Below, piece by piece: positions 7,266 to 14,660 of a stretch of 23,524 nt of DNA. The notes beneath the pieces are model-generated. The model did not search any database, was not told where the DNA came from, and saw only the letters and a list, made by a program, of their open reading frames with translations. The position numbers and the translations under genes were made by a program. The stretch is taken from positions 1 to 23,524 of the IMG/VR virus record IMGVR_UViG_3300005827_000122. One strand, given 5' to 3'. The first letter of the stretch is position 1. Each line of letters starts with the position of its first letter. This stretch comes from a virus.

Positions 7266-8962
7266 TACCACTCACACGCGGTAGCAGAAACGTAAGCAGA
7301 GTTGATATTCACCGGGAAGTCTGCGTCTATGGAGATTTTGTACACCCTATTCTGCCGAGCGTACCCCAACCCGAAGATTTCGGTTCGGCTCCCGCGTCCG
7401 GTAAACTGAGTCGTTACAGGCGTCGAGTAGTTATGCCCACCGTCATCAGACCAAGACAGGGAGATGTCTCCAACCCCGTCTGGATGCTCCATATCGCAGA
7501 TAAAGCACTCATGGATGATGCCCATTGCCTTGGAGTGGAGCGCACCAGAGATGCCATATCGCTCGACAGACTCGCCCATTTCGGTGTTGACATCACGAGT
7601 CAGTTGCATTAACCTAGCCTCAGACCTGTCGGAGACGATGTGCTTGTTGGCGACGAATACATGATACGTCGGACGGGCAGCATCACCGTTGGAATCCATG
7701 CGCTGATGCCACATTGGGATACCGGCCTTGAGCGTCTGAATGGGGTCAAATACCCACGTCTGGTTGTCAAACGTGAGGCAGTAGTACTCCCCGCCTTCGT
7801 CTCGATAGCAGTATGCGGTAGCATCGGCAAGTTGCGTTGACGTGAGTTTGCCCAACTCGTACTCAAGTGCCTTCGTCGCAACCGGAGTCGCGTCGTATCC
7901 GTTGGTTAGGAGGACAGTTGGGTTGCCGTTGACCTTAACGCCAAGGAAGATGAGTCCGCTACCACCCTGCTTGACGGTATACGGTCCGACGCATCCCCAG
8001 GGGAGCGATGACGGGCGAGTCGGCTCAAACGGCATGAGCGACGATGCCCCGCTGTTGTAGTACGTCTCAATGCTCTTCGACCCGAACAGCCAAATGTCGC
8101 CCTGATAGGGGAACATGGCAACGAGCGGGTCGGGTTCTCGCTGGGCAGAGGCAGTGTTGGCAATCCCCCAAATGCGGAAGTCGGAAGACTTGGACACAAA
8201 GAAATCGAAGTCCAGGACACTTTTGTCCGCAGCGTTGGTGGTGTTGTTGATAACCCCGTAACTGTCCATGTAGACGATGTGCGTCGGGGTAACGTCGAGC
8301 GCGGTATGCTGAATTTCTGCCAAGACTCCAGACGGGAACGGAGACGGAATAGTCAGCCCAGCCGTAGCCGTAATCGTAAACTTCTTCGGCTGTCCCCCAA
8401 CCGTTGTCAGAGAGAACCAAGGCCCTATCAACTCCACCGGCAGGGAGTTGGTGCTGTCAACGAGAATAACCTTATCGCCAGTCGTAGCGCCATGATCGGA
8501 AGAAAGCGTCACCGTGTATGTCCCAGCGGGAGCCTCTGCAATGGCAGTAACGTCCCATTCGTCCGACCACTTGGTAACGTCATAAAACGTCGTCCCATCC
8601 CACACGTAAATATGGGCGTCACCCTGGACAAAGGCGAGTTGCGACTCGTTATGCGTGAAAACACACGGATTCGACGACGACGCGATACCGGTCCCCAGCG
8701 TGGAGACAACACCCAAGGAGGTGCACTTATACAGCGTCGTACCTGATACGAAGTAGATGTCGCCGTTCCACTCGTGCATCCCACGCACGACGCCAGCAAT
8801 GGTCGCAAACGCCTCAAGACCCGGCGATGAAATCCAATACAGGTTATCCTTTGCGCCCGTATTGGAGGTCATGGGCATCAGATTCATCGACTTATGCGAG
8901 TTGATGTCAGGCGTTCGCCCGTTATCAGATACGCCGACCAGAGGAATCTGGATATTAGCCAT
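7265..8962 (-). CDS. P22 gp10-like tail hub / packaged-DNA stabilization protein
   Basis: This 565-aa protein resembles the P22 gp10 family, which binds below the gp4 ring and completes the short tail so that packaged DNA is retained. Typical features are an N-terminus (MANIQIPLVGVSDNGRTPDI) followed by SMNLMPM, then repeated beta-propeller-like segments: GMHEWNGDIYFVSGTTLYKC, LAFVQGDAHIYVWDG, and LVAMFPYQGDIWLFGSKSIE near the middle. P22 gp10 is shorter (about 472 aa). It lies between the gp4-like gene (8-nt overlap at 8955-8962) and the needle/fibre gene (TAATG), the same order as in P22. Assignment rests on recognised family pattern and synteny. Confidence 0.9.
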   Translation of the reverse strand: MANIQIPLVGVSDNGRTPDINSHKSMNLMPMTSNTGAKDNLYWISSPGLEAFATIAGVVRGMHEWNGDIYFVSGTTLYKCTSLGVVSTLGTGIASSSNPCVFTHNESQLAFVQGDAHIYVWDGTTFYDVTKWSDEWDVTAIAEAPAGTYTVTLSSDHGATTGDKVILVDSTNSLPVELIGPWFSLTTVGGQPKKFTITATAGLTIPSPFPSGVLAEIQHTALDVTPTHIVYMDSYGVINNTTNAADKSVLDFDFFVSKSSDFRIWGIANTASAQREPDPLVAMFPYQGDIWLFGSKSIETYYNSGASSLMPFEPTRPSSLPWGCVGPYTVKQGGSGLIFLGVKVNGNPTVLLTNGYDATPVATKALEYELGKLTSTQLADATAYCYRDEGGEYYCLTFDNQTWVFDPIQTLKAGIPMWHQRMDSNGDAARPTYHVFVANKHIVSDRSEARLMQLTRDVNTEMGESVERYGISGALHSKAMGIIHECFICDMEHPDGVGDISLSWSDDGGHNYSTPVTTQFTGRGSRTEIFGLGYARQNRVYKISIDADFPVNINSAYVSATACEW

Positions 8963-9647
8963 GCTGGTTCCCGTAGCGATAATCGGGCTGCAGGTAGATA
9001 TCCGCTTGCTCGTACTCCTGCTTCTTTGCTAAGTCGAGAGAGGTCTGCGCCAACTTGTCGAGGTGTTGGTTAACTGGACGCCCGTTCATCACGGCAAACT
9101 TGATGGCAAGGTTGTTGATTGCCGCCTCTACCCAATGGTCAGGCATATCGGGGACAGTGCCCAAAGCCGACTCGGAGAACGGGATCATCACGTCAAAGGT
9201 GACAGACATCGGGATAAGAGTTGCGTCTGGCACGGGCCACAGAAAGATGTTCCCGACAGGGCTTTCCTGGTCGTAGTAGTACTGGACCGGGATGCCAGCC
9301 TGAGCCTTGTTGGGGATATTGTAGTACTCCTGCTTGGAGTACTCGTTTAGAGGTACGTCAATAGAAGAATAAGAACGGTAACCAAACAGAACACGAAGAG
9401 GCCGCGCATCATCGTAATCACCTCCGGGGCCGACAGAGTAAGACGCCTGACCCGCGACGAGCGGGATGGTATACGACGCCCTGGCCCACGTATCTACGCC
9501 GTAGCCCATCCAGTTCTTCAACATGGAGTTGAAGTGGACAAGCCCCTGCGACAACTGCGCTGCGGTAGGCGTACCACCGTCGGGAATCAGCCCGACCATG
9601 CGGTACGAGGCGGTGATGATGTCCTGCGTGGTATAAAGAAGTGCCAT
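8955..9647 (-). CDS. P22 gp4-like head-completion / tail adaptor protein
   Basis: A 230-aa protein of the P22 tail accessory factor type. Diagnostic stretches are the N-terminal ITASYRMVGLIPDGGTPTAA followed by an HFNSMLKNW helix, and the central IPLNEY-like segment with PVQYYYDQ. A C-terminal helical part has NNLAIKFAVMNGRPV. In P22, gp4 forms a dodecameric ring under the portal and has been reported to have muramidase activity; no muramidase signature is visible here. P22 gp4 is about 166 aa, so this is a longer member. The ATG is preceded by AGGCGGT. Upstream lies a GC-rich hairpin that separates it from the coat module, and its stop is 8 nt inside the gp10-like gene. Confidence 0.9.
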   Translation of the reverse strand: MALLYTTQDIITASYRMVGLIPDGGTPTAAQLSQGLVHFNSMLKNWMGYGVDTWARASYTIPLVAGQASYSVGPGGDYDDARPLRVLFGYRSYSSIDVPLNEYSKQEYYNIPNKAQAGIPVQYYYDQESPVGNIFLWPVPDATLIPMSVTFDVMIPFSESALGTVPDMPDHWVEAAINNLAIKFAVMNGRPVNQHLDKLAQTSLDLAKKQEYEQADIYLQPDYRYGNQHG

Positions 9648-9667
9648 TATTCACCGCCTAAGAGAAA

Positions 9668-9687
9668 GGGGGAGGTTGCCCTCCCCC
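9668..9687 (-). terminator. GC-rich hairpin between decoration and gp4-like genes
   Basis: An 8-bp perfect stem (9668-9675 with 9680-9687) and 4-nt loop lie between the stop at 9697 and the ATG at 9647. On the minus strand the stem is followed by CTTTCTCTT, a pyrimidine-rich but imperfect U-tract. It could be a partial terminator that lowers tail-gene transcription relative to coat genes, or a processing barrier. Confidence 0.5.
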
Positions 9688-9696
9688 CAATTTGTG

Positions 9697-10083
9697 CTAG
9701 GAAGATTTGGCCCAAGTACCCTTGACGTTGACCACGTTCCACCTGTTGGCTCCGGTGCAAACAACCGTAACCATATCGTTCAGCGCATCGGTAGCCCCGG
9801 TGTTGATAAGGCTGACGTTGGCGGTGGTAGTCGTGTAGATGATGGCGTCGGAAGTCGAGCCAACCGCCACAGACGTGCCAGTCCCGGTAGAGAGAGAGCC
9901 GGTGATGATGGTGTAGTAAATGCCCTGCCGCTCAGTCGTAGCAGTGGGCAACGTGACAACCAGATCGGCAGCAGAACAATAGATGATCTTGCCGTGGTCG
10001 TCTTCGGTGAGCGTCAAATTACCAGTAATGGACTGATAATTATTGCTCTGTCGAACCCCGTTGGGATAAGTAGTAACTTGCAT
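9697..10083 (-). CDS. Putative capsid decoration / small structural protein
   Basis: A 128-aa, Thr/Ser/Val/Ala-rich, predicted beta protein with no charged helical regions, no membrane span and no catalytic motif. The early part (NLTLTEDDHGKIIYCSAADL then VVTLPTATTERQG) matches a pattern I associate with small capsid decoration proteins and with beta domains at fibre ends. It lies directly downstream of the coat gene with its own strong AAGGAG site 6 nt before the ATG. A very stable hairpin occupies the gap. Position and good ribosome binding site suggest a high-copy virion component. The exact family is unknown. Confidence 0.6.
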   Translation of the reverse strand: MQVTTYPNGVRQSNNYQSITGNLTLTEDDHGKIIYCSAADLVVTLPTATTERQGIYYTIITGSLSTGTGTSVAVGSTSDAIIYTTTTANVSLINTGATDALNDMVTVVCTGANRWNVVNVKGTWAKSS

Positions 10084-10096
10084 CTCAAGCTCCTTA

Positions 10097-10122
10097 GCGG
10101 GGAGAGCCGAAGCTCTCCCCGC
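10097..10122 (-). other. Very stable UUCG-tetraloop hairpin between coat and decoration genes
   Basis: A perfect 11-bp stem (10097-10107 with 10112-10122) closes a loop that reads C(UUCG)G on the minus-strand transcript, the exceptionally stable tetraloop. It begins 8 nt past the coat stop codon and is followed by the decoration gene's AAGGAG rather than a U-run. An intrinsic terminator is therefore unlikely; a 3' stabiliser or RNA-processing element is more plausible. Confidence 0.8.
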
Positions 10123-10130
10123 CGCAAAAG

Positions 10131-11051
10131 TTAGGCCGCGCCCACGGAGCCGTAGACACCACGGGGATCGCCCCAGCCGAACGTGTAACGCTCGAACCCG
10201 AAGAACTTGACGTTCTGCGTGTCCGCGTCGTTGTCACGACCGAACTTCAGGGGAGTGCGCTCCTGGTAGATCAGACCCTCGGGAGCGTCGGTGGTGATGA
10301 AGAACGCACCGTTGCCAGCGTCGAAGTAACGGTTGATGACGACGCCCTTCTTAAAGACGCCTTCCATGTTCAGCACGTTGACAGCGTTGTTGCCGGTGTT
10401 GTTCTGCAACACGGACTTGACGATGCGCTGCGCGTTGAACCAGTCAGCCGGGGTCACGACAAGCGCCTGCGGGACCAAAAGAATCTTCTTGCCACGGTCG
10501 TCAGTCGCGTTCATAATGTTGACGACAAGCTGTTCGATGGACGCCTCGGAGATGTCCGCGCCAACGGTAAGCTCATTGGAGTACGTGCCGCCAGCCTTGT
10601 TCGGATGGTCAGTCGCGCACAGTTCCTTGCCATCGCCGCCAGCGTAGGTGCTGGTAAAGGCACGGGTAAGAACCAAACCGCCCTGCGTTTCCTTGGTCTG
10701 GATGAACGACTTAGCCAGAGCCTCGGCACGTTTGGGGGCCTCGGGGAGCCACTTGTTGTCCTCGATCATTTCCATCGTGATCTGGAAACCAAGGGCAAAG
10801 GTGGTGTTCGTCATGCGGGTGATGAAGCCCTGACGGAAGGTATCATACGACAGGCCAGAACCTTCGTTCTTCGCCACAGCCAGGCCGAAGGGAGAAGTGC
10901 CGACGTACTCTTCATACGCCTTGTCGCTCACGACCTTCGTAAAGACCTTATCGTACTCAGGGGTGTGTTCGGCATAGGTATCGCCAAAAGCAGCCTTAAC
11001 GCCGGGCCACAACCCTTTAGGAATAGAACCAGTGGTGATAAGATTAGCCAT
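10131..11051 (-). CDS. Major capsid protein (Mu gpT-like / HK97-fold family)
   Basis: A 306-aa coat protein with features of the Mu gpT-like major head family. These are an N-terminal helical region (VKAAFGDTYAEHTPEYDKVF), then RMTNTTFALGFQITMEMIED, the LCATDHPNKAGGTYSNEL loop, and the spine segment LLVPQALVVTPADWFNAQRI. The C-terminal part contains FKKGVVINRYFD and YQERTPLKFGRDND. The ribosome binding site is AGGAG, 9 nt before the ATG. It follows scaffold and two paralogous capsid-associated genes and precedes the decoration gene. No N-terminal prohead protease cleavage region or protease gene was seen in the window, in keeping with a separate scaffold. P22 coat is longer (about 430 aa), so this head module differs from P22 itself. 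Confidence 0.92.
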   Translation of the reverse strand: MANLITTGSIPKGLWPGVKAAFGDTYAEHTPEYDKVFTKVVSDKAYEEYVGTSPFGLAVAKNEGSGLSYDTFRQGFITRMTNTTFALGFQITMEMIEDNKWLPEAPKRAEALAKSFIQTKETQGGLVLTRAFTSTYAGGDGKELCATDHPNKAGGTYSNELTVGADISEASIEQLVVNIMNATDDRGKKILLVPQALVVTPADWFNAQRIVKSVLQNNTGNNAVNVLNMEGVFKKGVVINRYFDAGNGAFFITTDAPEGLIYQERTPLKFGRDNDADTQNVKFFGFERYTFGWGDPRGVYGSVGAA

Positions 11052-11076
11052 TTTTCAAATCTCCTATATTGCGGGT

Positions 11077-11700
11077 CTACAGACCGGCGGTTCCCTTGAA
11101 GAAGTGTTCGTTAATGAGTACACGCCACTTGGCATTGGTCCCGATGGCGTTGGTAAGACCGACCTGCGCGTTCGCAGGGGCGAGACCAAGAATACGAACG
11201 TTCGCGGTGGACGGGGTGGTGGTGCTGGAGTCGATCTCCATCTGCGAAAGACCGGTAGTAGCATCGGCAGTGGCAACGATGATGTCGCAATTCGTGCCAA
11301 CGTCAGCAGCGGCAAGATTCGACCCGACGCTATCTTCCTGCGCCTCATAGATGATATACGGGTCGTCTGTGACTCCAACGTACATCGCAGTCGAAGCGGG
11401 GCGATAGGTGTAGCGAGGGATGGTGTTGTCGCCCTGAAGCCCACGAGGAGTCGAAGGCGGGTCAGTGCGGAAGGCGACAGCAGAGCCGAGCAGCACAGTC
11501 GAGCCAGCAGTAGCCTGAGCGCAAATCGGGAACTCGCCAATGGCTTCCGCGCCAGTGTTTACGGGGATGACCAAATCGTACAGCCCGATAGCCGTACCAT
11601 CGGTAGCAGGCACGAAATACCACCGCACCTTCTCCGACCAGTCAAGCCCCTGAAGATGACCAACGGGTTTGAACCCGAAGGGGGAGTCAGTATTAGCCAT
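11077..11700 (-). CDS. Capsid-associated structural protein, paralogue B
   Basis: A 207-aa protein clearly homologous to the adjacent upstream gene product (11711-12361). Both begin MANT..PFGF/PSGF, then PVGHLQGLDWSEK and W. Both keep QGDN.IPR.Y.PAST.MYVGV..DPY..YEA in the middle, and both end LIN.HF.K.T.GL. It is beta-rich with no catalytic motif or membrane span. AGGAG lies 7 nt before the ATG. It sits immediately upstream of the coat gene. I recall similar proteins beside coat genes in other podophages as unnamed structural proteins; a cement, decoration or minor capsid role is inferred. The two copies differ most between residues about 35 and 85. Confidence 0.75.
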   Translation of the reverse strand: MANTDSPFGFKPVGHLQGLDWSEKVRWYFVPATDGTAIGLYDLVIPVNTGAEAIGEFPICAQATAGSTVLLGSAVAFRTDPPSTPRGLQGDNTIPRYTYRPASTAMYVGVTDDPYIIYEAQEDSVGSNLAAADVGTNCDIIVATADATTGLSQMEIDSSTTTPSTANVRILGLAPANAQVGLTNAIGTNAKWRVLINEHFFKGTAGL

Positions 11701-11710
11701 TTTCTATCTC

Positions 11711-12361
11711 CTAGAGTCCAGTCGTATTCTTGTAGAAATGGTTGTTGATGAGGCAGTTAACCTTAGCACTTGCGCCGAGAGTGTTCCCACCAGGAAGCGA
11801 CTCATACGGAGCCAACTTCAGGATGCGAATCTGCGCGGCTTCAGTGCCAGCGCCAGTCGTCTTGCCACCGGGAAGGCCGGTGTTGATAAGCTGACCAGAC
11901 AACGACGCTTCCGTAAGCGCACCGTTCTTGATCGAGAAGTTGTTCCCAATCATGGTAGCGGTGAGCGGGTAACTGGTGTGCGTAGACGCCTCGTACACAA
12001 CGTACGGGTCAGTCACGACACCGACGTACATCTCGGTGGACGCAGGGCAATATTCCTTGCGGGGAATATTGTTGTCGCCCTGGATGGAAGTGTGAACATC
12101 ATCAGGTCGATCAGACCGAAAAGCCACCGCAACACCCAAAATGGGCTGCTGATTCGACGCGCTTCCTTCCGCTGCCTTGGTAGCGATAGCAAACGTGCCA
12201 GTGGTATCAGACCCATCAGACGTCGCCTGAACGCAGTCGTACAAGCTAATCTGCGAGGTCAGCGCGGCGGGGTGATAGCACCACTGAATCTTTTCGGACC
12301 AATCCAGCCCCTGAAGATGACCAACGGGTCGAAACCCACTGGGACGGGCGGTATTAGCCAT
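11711..12361 (-). CDS. Capsid-associated structural protein, paralogue A
   Basis: A 216-aa product and the first of a tandem duplicated pair. The first 27 residues, the central PAST.MYVGVV.DPYVVYEA block and the terminal LINNHFYKNTTGL match paralogue B. An insertion-rich segment (GLPGGKTTGAGTEA) and the region from 30 to 80 differ. The DNA encoding PVGHLQGLDW is almost identical in the two genes, so the duplication is recent or the end is kept similar by selection or conversion. GGAG precedes the ATG by 6 nt, and the ATG abuts the stop of the zinc-ribbon gene (TAAATG). The likely role is virion structure; the precise function is unknown. Confidence 0.75.
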   Translation of the reverse strand: MANTARPSGFRPVGHLQGLDWSEKIQWCYHPAALTSQISLYDCVQATSDGSDTTGTFAIATKAAEGSASNQQPILGVAVAFRSDRPDDVHTSIQGDNNIPRKEYCPASTEMYVGVVTDPYVVYEASTHTSYPLTATMIGNNFSIKNGALTEASLSGQLINTGLPGGKTTGAGTEAAQIRILKLAPYESLPGGNTLGASAKVNCLINNHFYKNTTGL

Positions 12362-12922
12362 TTAATTCTCCTCGATAGACCGCACCATATTCGACGCGAT
12401 CTTGGTTTTATAGCCATTCGGTTCGTAAAAGTCGGACTTCTCCTTAGAGCGGTAGATGTCCTTCTCCAACTCGGTAGCCCGAGCCTGGATTTCACCCATG
12501 TCCTCGTCGTACCAATCTTTCGGTTTCCGCATGAGAACATGGTTTTCGCCGTTCCCAGCAGGCATGATGCAAGCCTTACCGGGGAGTTTCCCTCTTACGG
12601 TATTGGGAGTGCAAGCCTCCGCTTCACCGTCCACAACGACCTCCCAACCTGCCTGTTCCAGCCGTTCGATACGTCCCGGCCTGTCAACAGGGTTGTAATA
12701 CACAAAGTTGGGGTCCATGTGGTTGTACGTCAAAACGTCCCGCGTGTTCATGGGAACGCGCTTCTTACGTTCGGACGCACGACTTTCACCAGCCTTGGGA
12801 CGAGGACTGTCCTCTTCCTTCTTTGCAAAACGTGCCGCCATACAGACCTTGCACGTCTTGCCATCCTTGCTCATTTCAACCGATTCAGCACCGCACTTCT
12901 TGCAAGACCCTGTGGTCTCCAT
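12362..12922 (-). CDS. Zinc-ribbon phage protein of unknown function in head module
   Basis: A 186-aa protein with an N-terminal treble-clef or zinc-ribbon signature: C7-x2-C10 (CKKCG) and C24-x2-C27 (CKVC). It is followed by a basic, disordered linker (about 30-58) and a mixed domain containing MNTRDVLTYNHMDPNFVYYN and RPGRIERLEQAGWEVVVDG. The tail (about 150-180) is charged and helical. A GGAG site precedes the ATG. It lies between scaffold and the capsid paralogues, so a late or assembly-related role is likely, perhaps as a virion or regulatory protein. No enzyme family was recognised. Confidence 0.7.
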   Translation of the reverse strand: METTGSCKKCGAESVEMSKDGKTCKVCMAARFAKKEEDSPRPKAGESRASERKKRVPMNTRDVLTYNHMDPNFVYYNPVDRPGRIERLEQAGWEVVVDGEAEACTPNTVRGKLPGKACIMPAGNGENHVLMRKPKDWYDEDMGEIQARATELEKDIYRSKEKSDFYEPNGYKTKIASNMVRSIEEN

Positions 12923-12924
12923 GT

Positions 12925-13809
12925 TTAGCTCCTGACCTGAAAGATGGATTCGCTAAGGATTTCCTTGGCGTAATTTTCCTGTGCCTTCTCTAAGCTACCT
13001 GCTCTTTTGAAAATCCCTCTCCGGTAAAGCGCGTCAAACGTCTGCTTGTCCTCCGCAGAGAGGTCAGAGAAACGCTTGCCCTGCTGGGGTGCGGGACGGT
13101 TCCCGGTAGACGGTGCAACGGGCGTCTTTGGAGTCGCCTGCGGCGCGTATCTGCGACCGGCTTCGTTCAGCAACCCGCGAAAATCCTCGGGCATGAGGAC
13201 TCGACCTTCGCTTTGTGCCTTCGTGATAGCAAGGGCAACAAAATTCTGCGCTGCTTCAGTTCTTACCGGATCGCGCTCGAACCAAGTGTTCGCGGCCTTA
13301 AACTCTTCAGCAGCCTTTTGAGCCTCATACGCCAGAGCCTGATGATCGGGAGCAGGTGCAGTATTCCGTGTGCCATTTTCAAGCTCCCGTCGAGCCGCAT
13401 CCGCAGCCTCAAACGTGTTCCAATCACCAGCCTCAAATGCAGCCTTCTGCTTGCCGCGAATTTCCTGAATCTTCTTTTCAGCATCCTCACGGGCAATGCG
13501 CTGGATGTCGTTCATCGCGGAAATCATCTGAGCGCGTTCACGCTCATGCTCCCGCCTGAGTTTGGCGATTTCGTCCTTGAGAGGACGCATAATCTCGCCA
13601 CGCTTCACCCAAGTGTCGGCATCAACCCACTTGTTCGGGTCTCCGCGAAACTCCTCCTTGGGAACCCAGCCTTCCTTACGCGCAACGTCGTCAGAACTGG
13701 GCGTTTCTACAGATGTATTATACTCTTCTTGAGACTGATTATCAACATCATTACTAGCAACCTGCTGCTCGTCGCCAACGGTCATTACCATCGTCTCGTC
13801 GAGTCCCAT
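12925..13809 (-). CDS. Scaffolding protein
   Basis: A 294-aa highly charged protein, close to the roughly 303 aa of P22 gp8. The N-terminus is acidic and Gln/Ser-rich (about 1-40), followed by GWVPKEEFRGDPNKWVDADT and a long helical coiled-coil region (about 75-135, EIAKLRREHERERAQMISAM onward). There is then a helical domain, a Pro-rich linker (about 222-245, TPKTPVAPSTGNRPAPQQGK) and a basic helical C-terminus. In P22-type assembly the basic C-terminal helix-turn-helix binds coat and the scaffold exits before maturation. The position between the co-chaperonin and coat-associated genes, the size and the architecture all agree. The start overlaps the upstream stop as TAATG. Confidence 0.85.
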   Translation of the reverse strand: MGLDETMVMTVGDEQQVASNDVDNQSQEEYNTSVETPSSDDVARKEGWVPKEEFRGDPNKWVDADTWVKRGEIMRPLKDEIAKLRREHERERAQMISAMNDIQRIAREDAEKKIQEIRGKQKAAFEAGDWNTFEAADAARRELENGTRNTAPAPDHQALAYEAQKAAEEFKAANTWFERDPVRTEAAQNFVALAITKAQSEGRVLMPEDFRGLLNEAGRRYAPQATPKTPVAPSTGNRPAPQQGKRFSDLSAEDKQTFDALYRRGIFKRAGSLEKAQENYAKEILSESIFQVRS

Positions 13810-14135
13810 TAGGCGTCCTCCCTACGGATGATGCCAACAATGTCCTCATCGTTGATGACCTTCATAAAGCCCATCTTATCTTCATCGTAGCCGGGGAAAT
13901 CGACCGTCTTCCCGCCGTGCTTCATAAAGATAACCTCGTCGCCCTCGTTGATGCCCCAGGCGTCGATACCGCCAAGTCCACCAGAGAAGGCAGTAGGGCC
14001 GATGGCAACAACAATGCCAACGTCCTGATGCTTGTCCTGCGCCGTGTCGGGAATGTACAGCCCGCCAGCAGTTCGCTTCTCCGGGGGGTTACATTTCACC
14101 AAAATCCTGTGTCCTGCCGGTTCGATCTTGACCAT
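13809..14135 (-). CDS. GroES-like co-chaperonin
   Basis: A 108-aa protein with full-length Cpn10 architecture. It begins MVKIEPAGHRILVK, comparable to the GroES start (..RPLHDRVIVK). It then has the mobile loop NPPEKRTAGGLYIPDTAQ (about 16-33), whose AGG-hydrophobic triplet is the GroEL contact in GroES. AIGPTAF, a short roof-like insert and EGDEVIFMKHGGKTV follow, and the end is KVINDEDIVGIIRRED, matching the GroES C-terminal strand. The start is the ATG at 14135, preceded by GAGGAG 9 nt upstream; an earlier in-frame ATG at 14156 lacks a good site. It overlaps a small upstream gene by 47 nt and its stop overlaps the scaffold start. By analogy with T4 gp31, it probably redirects host GroEL to fold the coat protein. 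Confidence 0.92.
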   Translation of the reverse strand: MVKIEPAGHRILVKCNPPEKRTAGGLYIPDTAQDKHQDVGIVVAIGPTAFSGGLGGIDAWGINEGDEVIFMKHGGKTVDFPGYDEDKMGFMKVINDEDIVGIIRREDA

Positions 14136-14328
14136 ATTCGACTTCTCCTCGCGCATTGTCCTTTGCGCGTTGAATTGCCCCCTGAAGGGCGGCTATTTTC
14201 CCACGCAGATGCGTGGTTTCGTCCCAATCCATACGTCCAACGAGGCAACTCTTGCCGCGATCAACGTCCGACTGCAAGTCGGCTAGAAACTTCTCTGTAG
14301 CAGGGTGTTGCAACCATTCGATCCACAT
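14089..14328 (-). CDS. Small helical phage protein of unknown function
   Basis: A 79-aa protein. The ATG at 14328 was chosen because it overlaps the upstream stop as TAATG; an in-frame ATG at 14349 would overlap by 22 nt. It begins MWIEWLQHPATEKFLADLQS, contains one central helix rich in Ala, Gln and Arg (RGKIAALQGAIQRAKDNARG), and ends in a polar tail. There are no cysteine motifs or membrane span (one Cys only). Small helical proteins like this commonly sit between portal and scaffold in podophages, but I do not recognise a function. The co-chaperonin gene starts inside its 3' end. Confidence 0.66.
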   Translation of the reverse strand: MWIEWLQHPATEKFLADLQSDVDRGKSCLVGRMDWDETTHLRGKIAALQGAIQRAKDNARGEVEYGQDRTGRTQDFGEM

Positions 14329-14660
14329 TATTGGATATACCTGGGCCAATCATTAGCCAGCCAGAGGTTAAGTTGGTCTTGAGTAAGCCCACCGGGGGCG
14401 ACGACAAAGGTATGCCCTACCGACCAAACGCCAACACCGGCAGTGGGAATCTCCGTATTGGTGTTATATGGACGATTCCAAGGGACGGCTTGCGTATCAG
14501 GGGGGGTCTTCAGAAACTCCTGCGGATGACGCGGCTCGTCCCAGTCACGACACACCATGCGCCCGTCCCAGCGGCGAACGAGTTGATCCGACTTCATCAC
14601 GAAGCCGGACACCTCGTCCATCACCTTCCAAGTGCGGGGCTTATACCTCGTTCGGTACAT
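14328..14660 (-). CDS. Conserved phage protein next to portal (RRWDG-type)
   Basis: A 110-aa protein with a conserved-looking N-terminal half: PRTWKVMDEVSGFVMKSDQL, then VRRWDGRMVCRDWDEPRHPQ. I recall comparable portal-adjacent proteins in other tailed phages, always unnamed. The C-terminal half contains a Val/Gly-rich beta stretch and a short helix (QDQLNLWLANDWPRYI). It overlaps the portal 3' end by 20 nt and ends in TAATG with the next gene. A virion or head-tail role is likely from context; the biochemistry is unknown. Confidence 0.72.
   Translation of the reverse strand: MYRTRYKPRTWKVMDEVSGFVMKSDQLVRRWDGRMVCRDWDEPRHPQEFLKTPPDTQAVPWNRPYNTNTEIPTAGVGVWSVGHTFVVAPGGLTQDQLNLWLANDWPRYIQ

Noticed and set aside
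11640-12361. Near-identical 5' DNA in adjacent genes as a mobile-element duplication
   Set aside because: The identity lies within coding sequence of homologous proteins, without inverted ends or a transposase; gene duplication explains it.
11669-12928. Long plus-strand open frame of 419 codons opposite the capsid paralogue and zinc-ribbon genes
   Set aside because: It spans several well-supported minus-strand genes and their junctions, has a Arg/Val/Leu-rich antisense composition and no ribosome binding site or recognisable domain.
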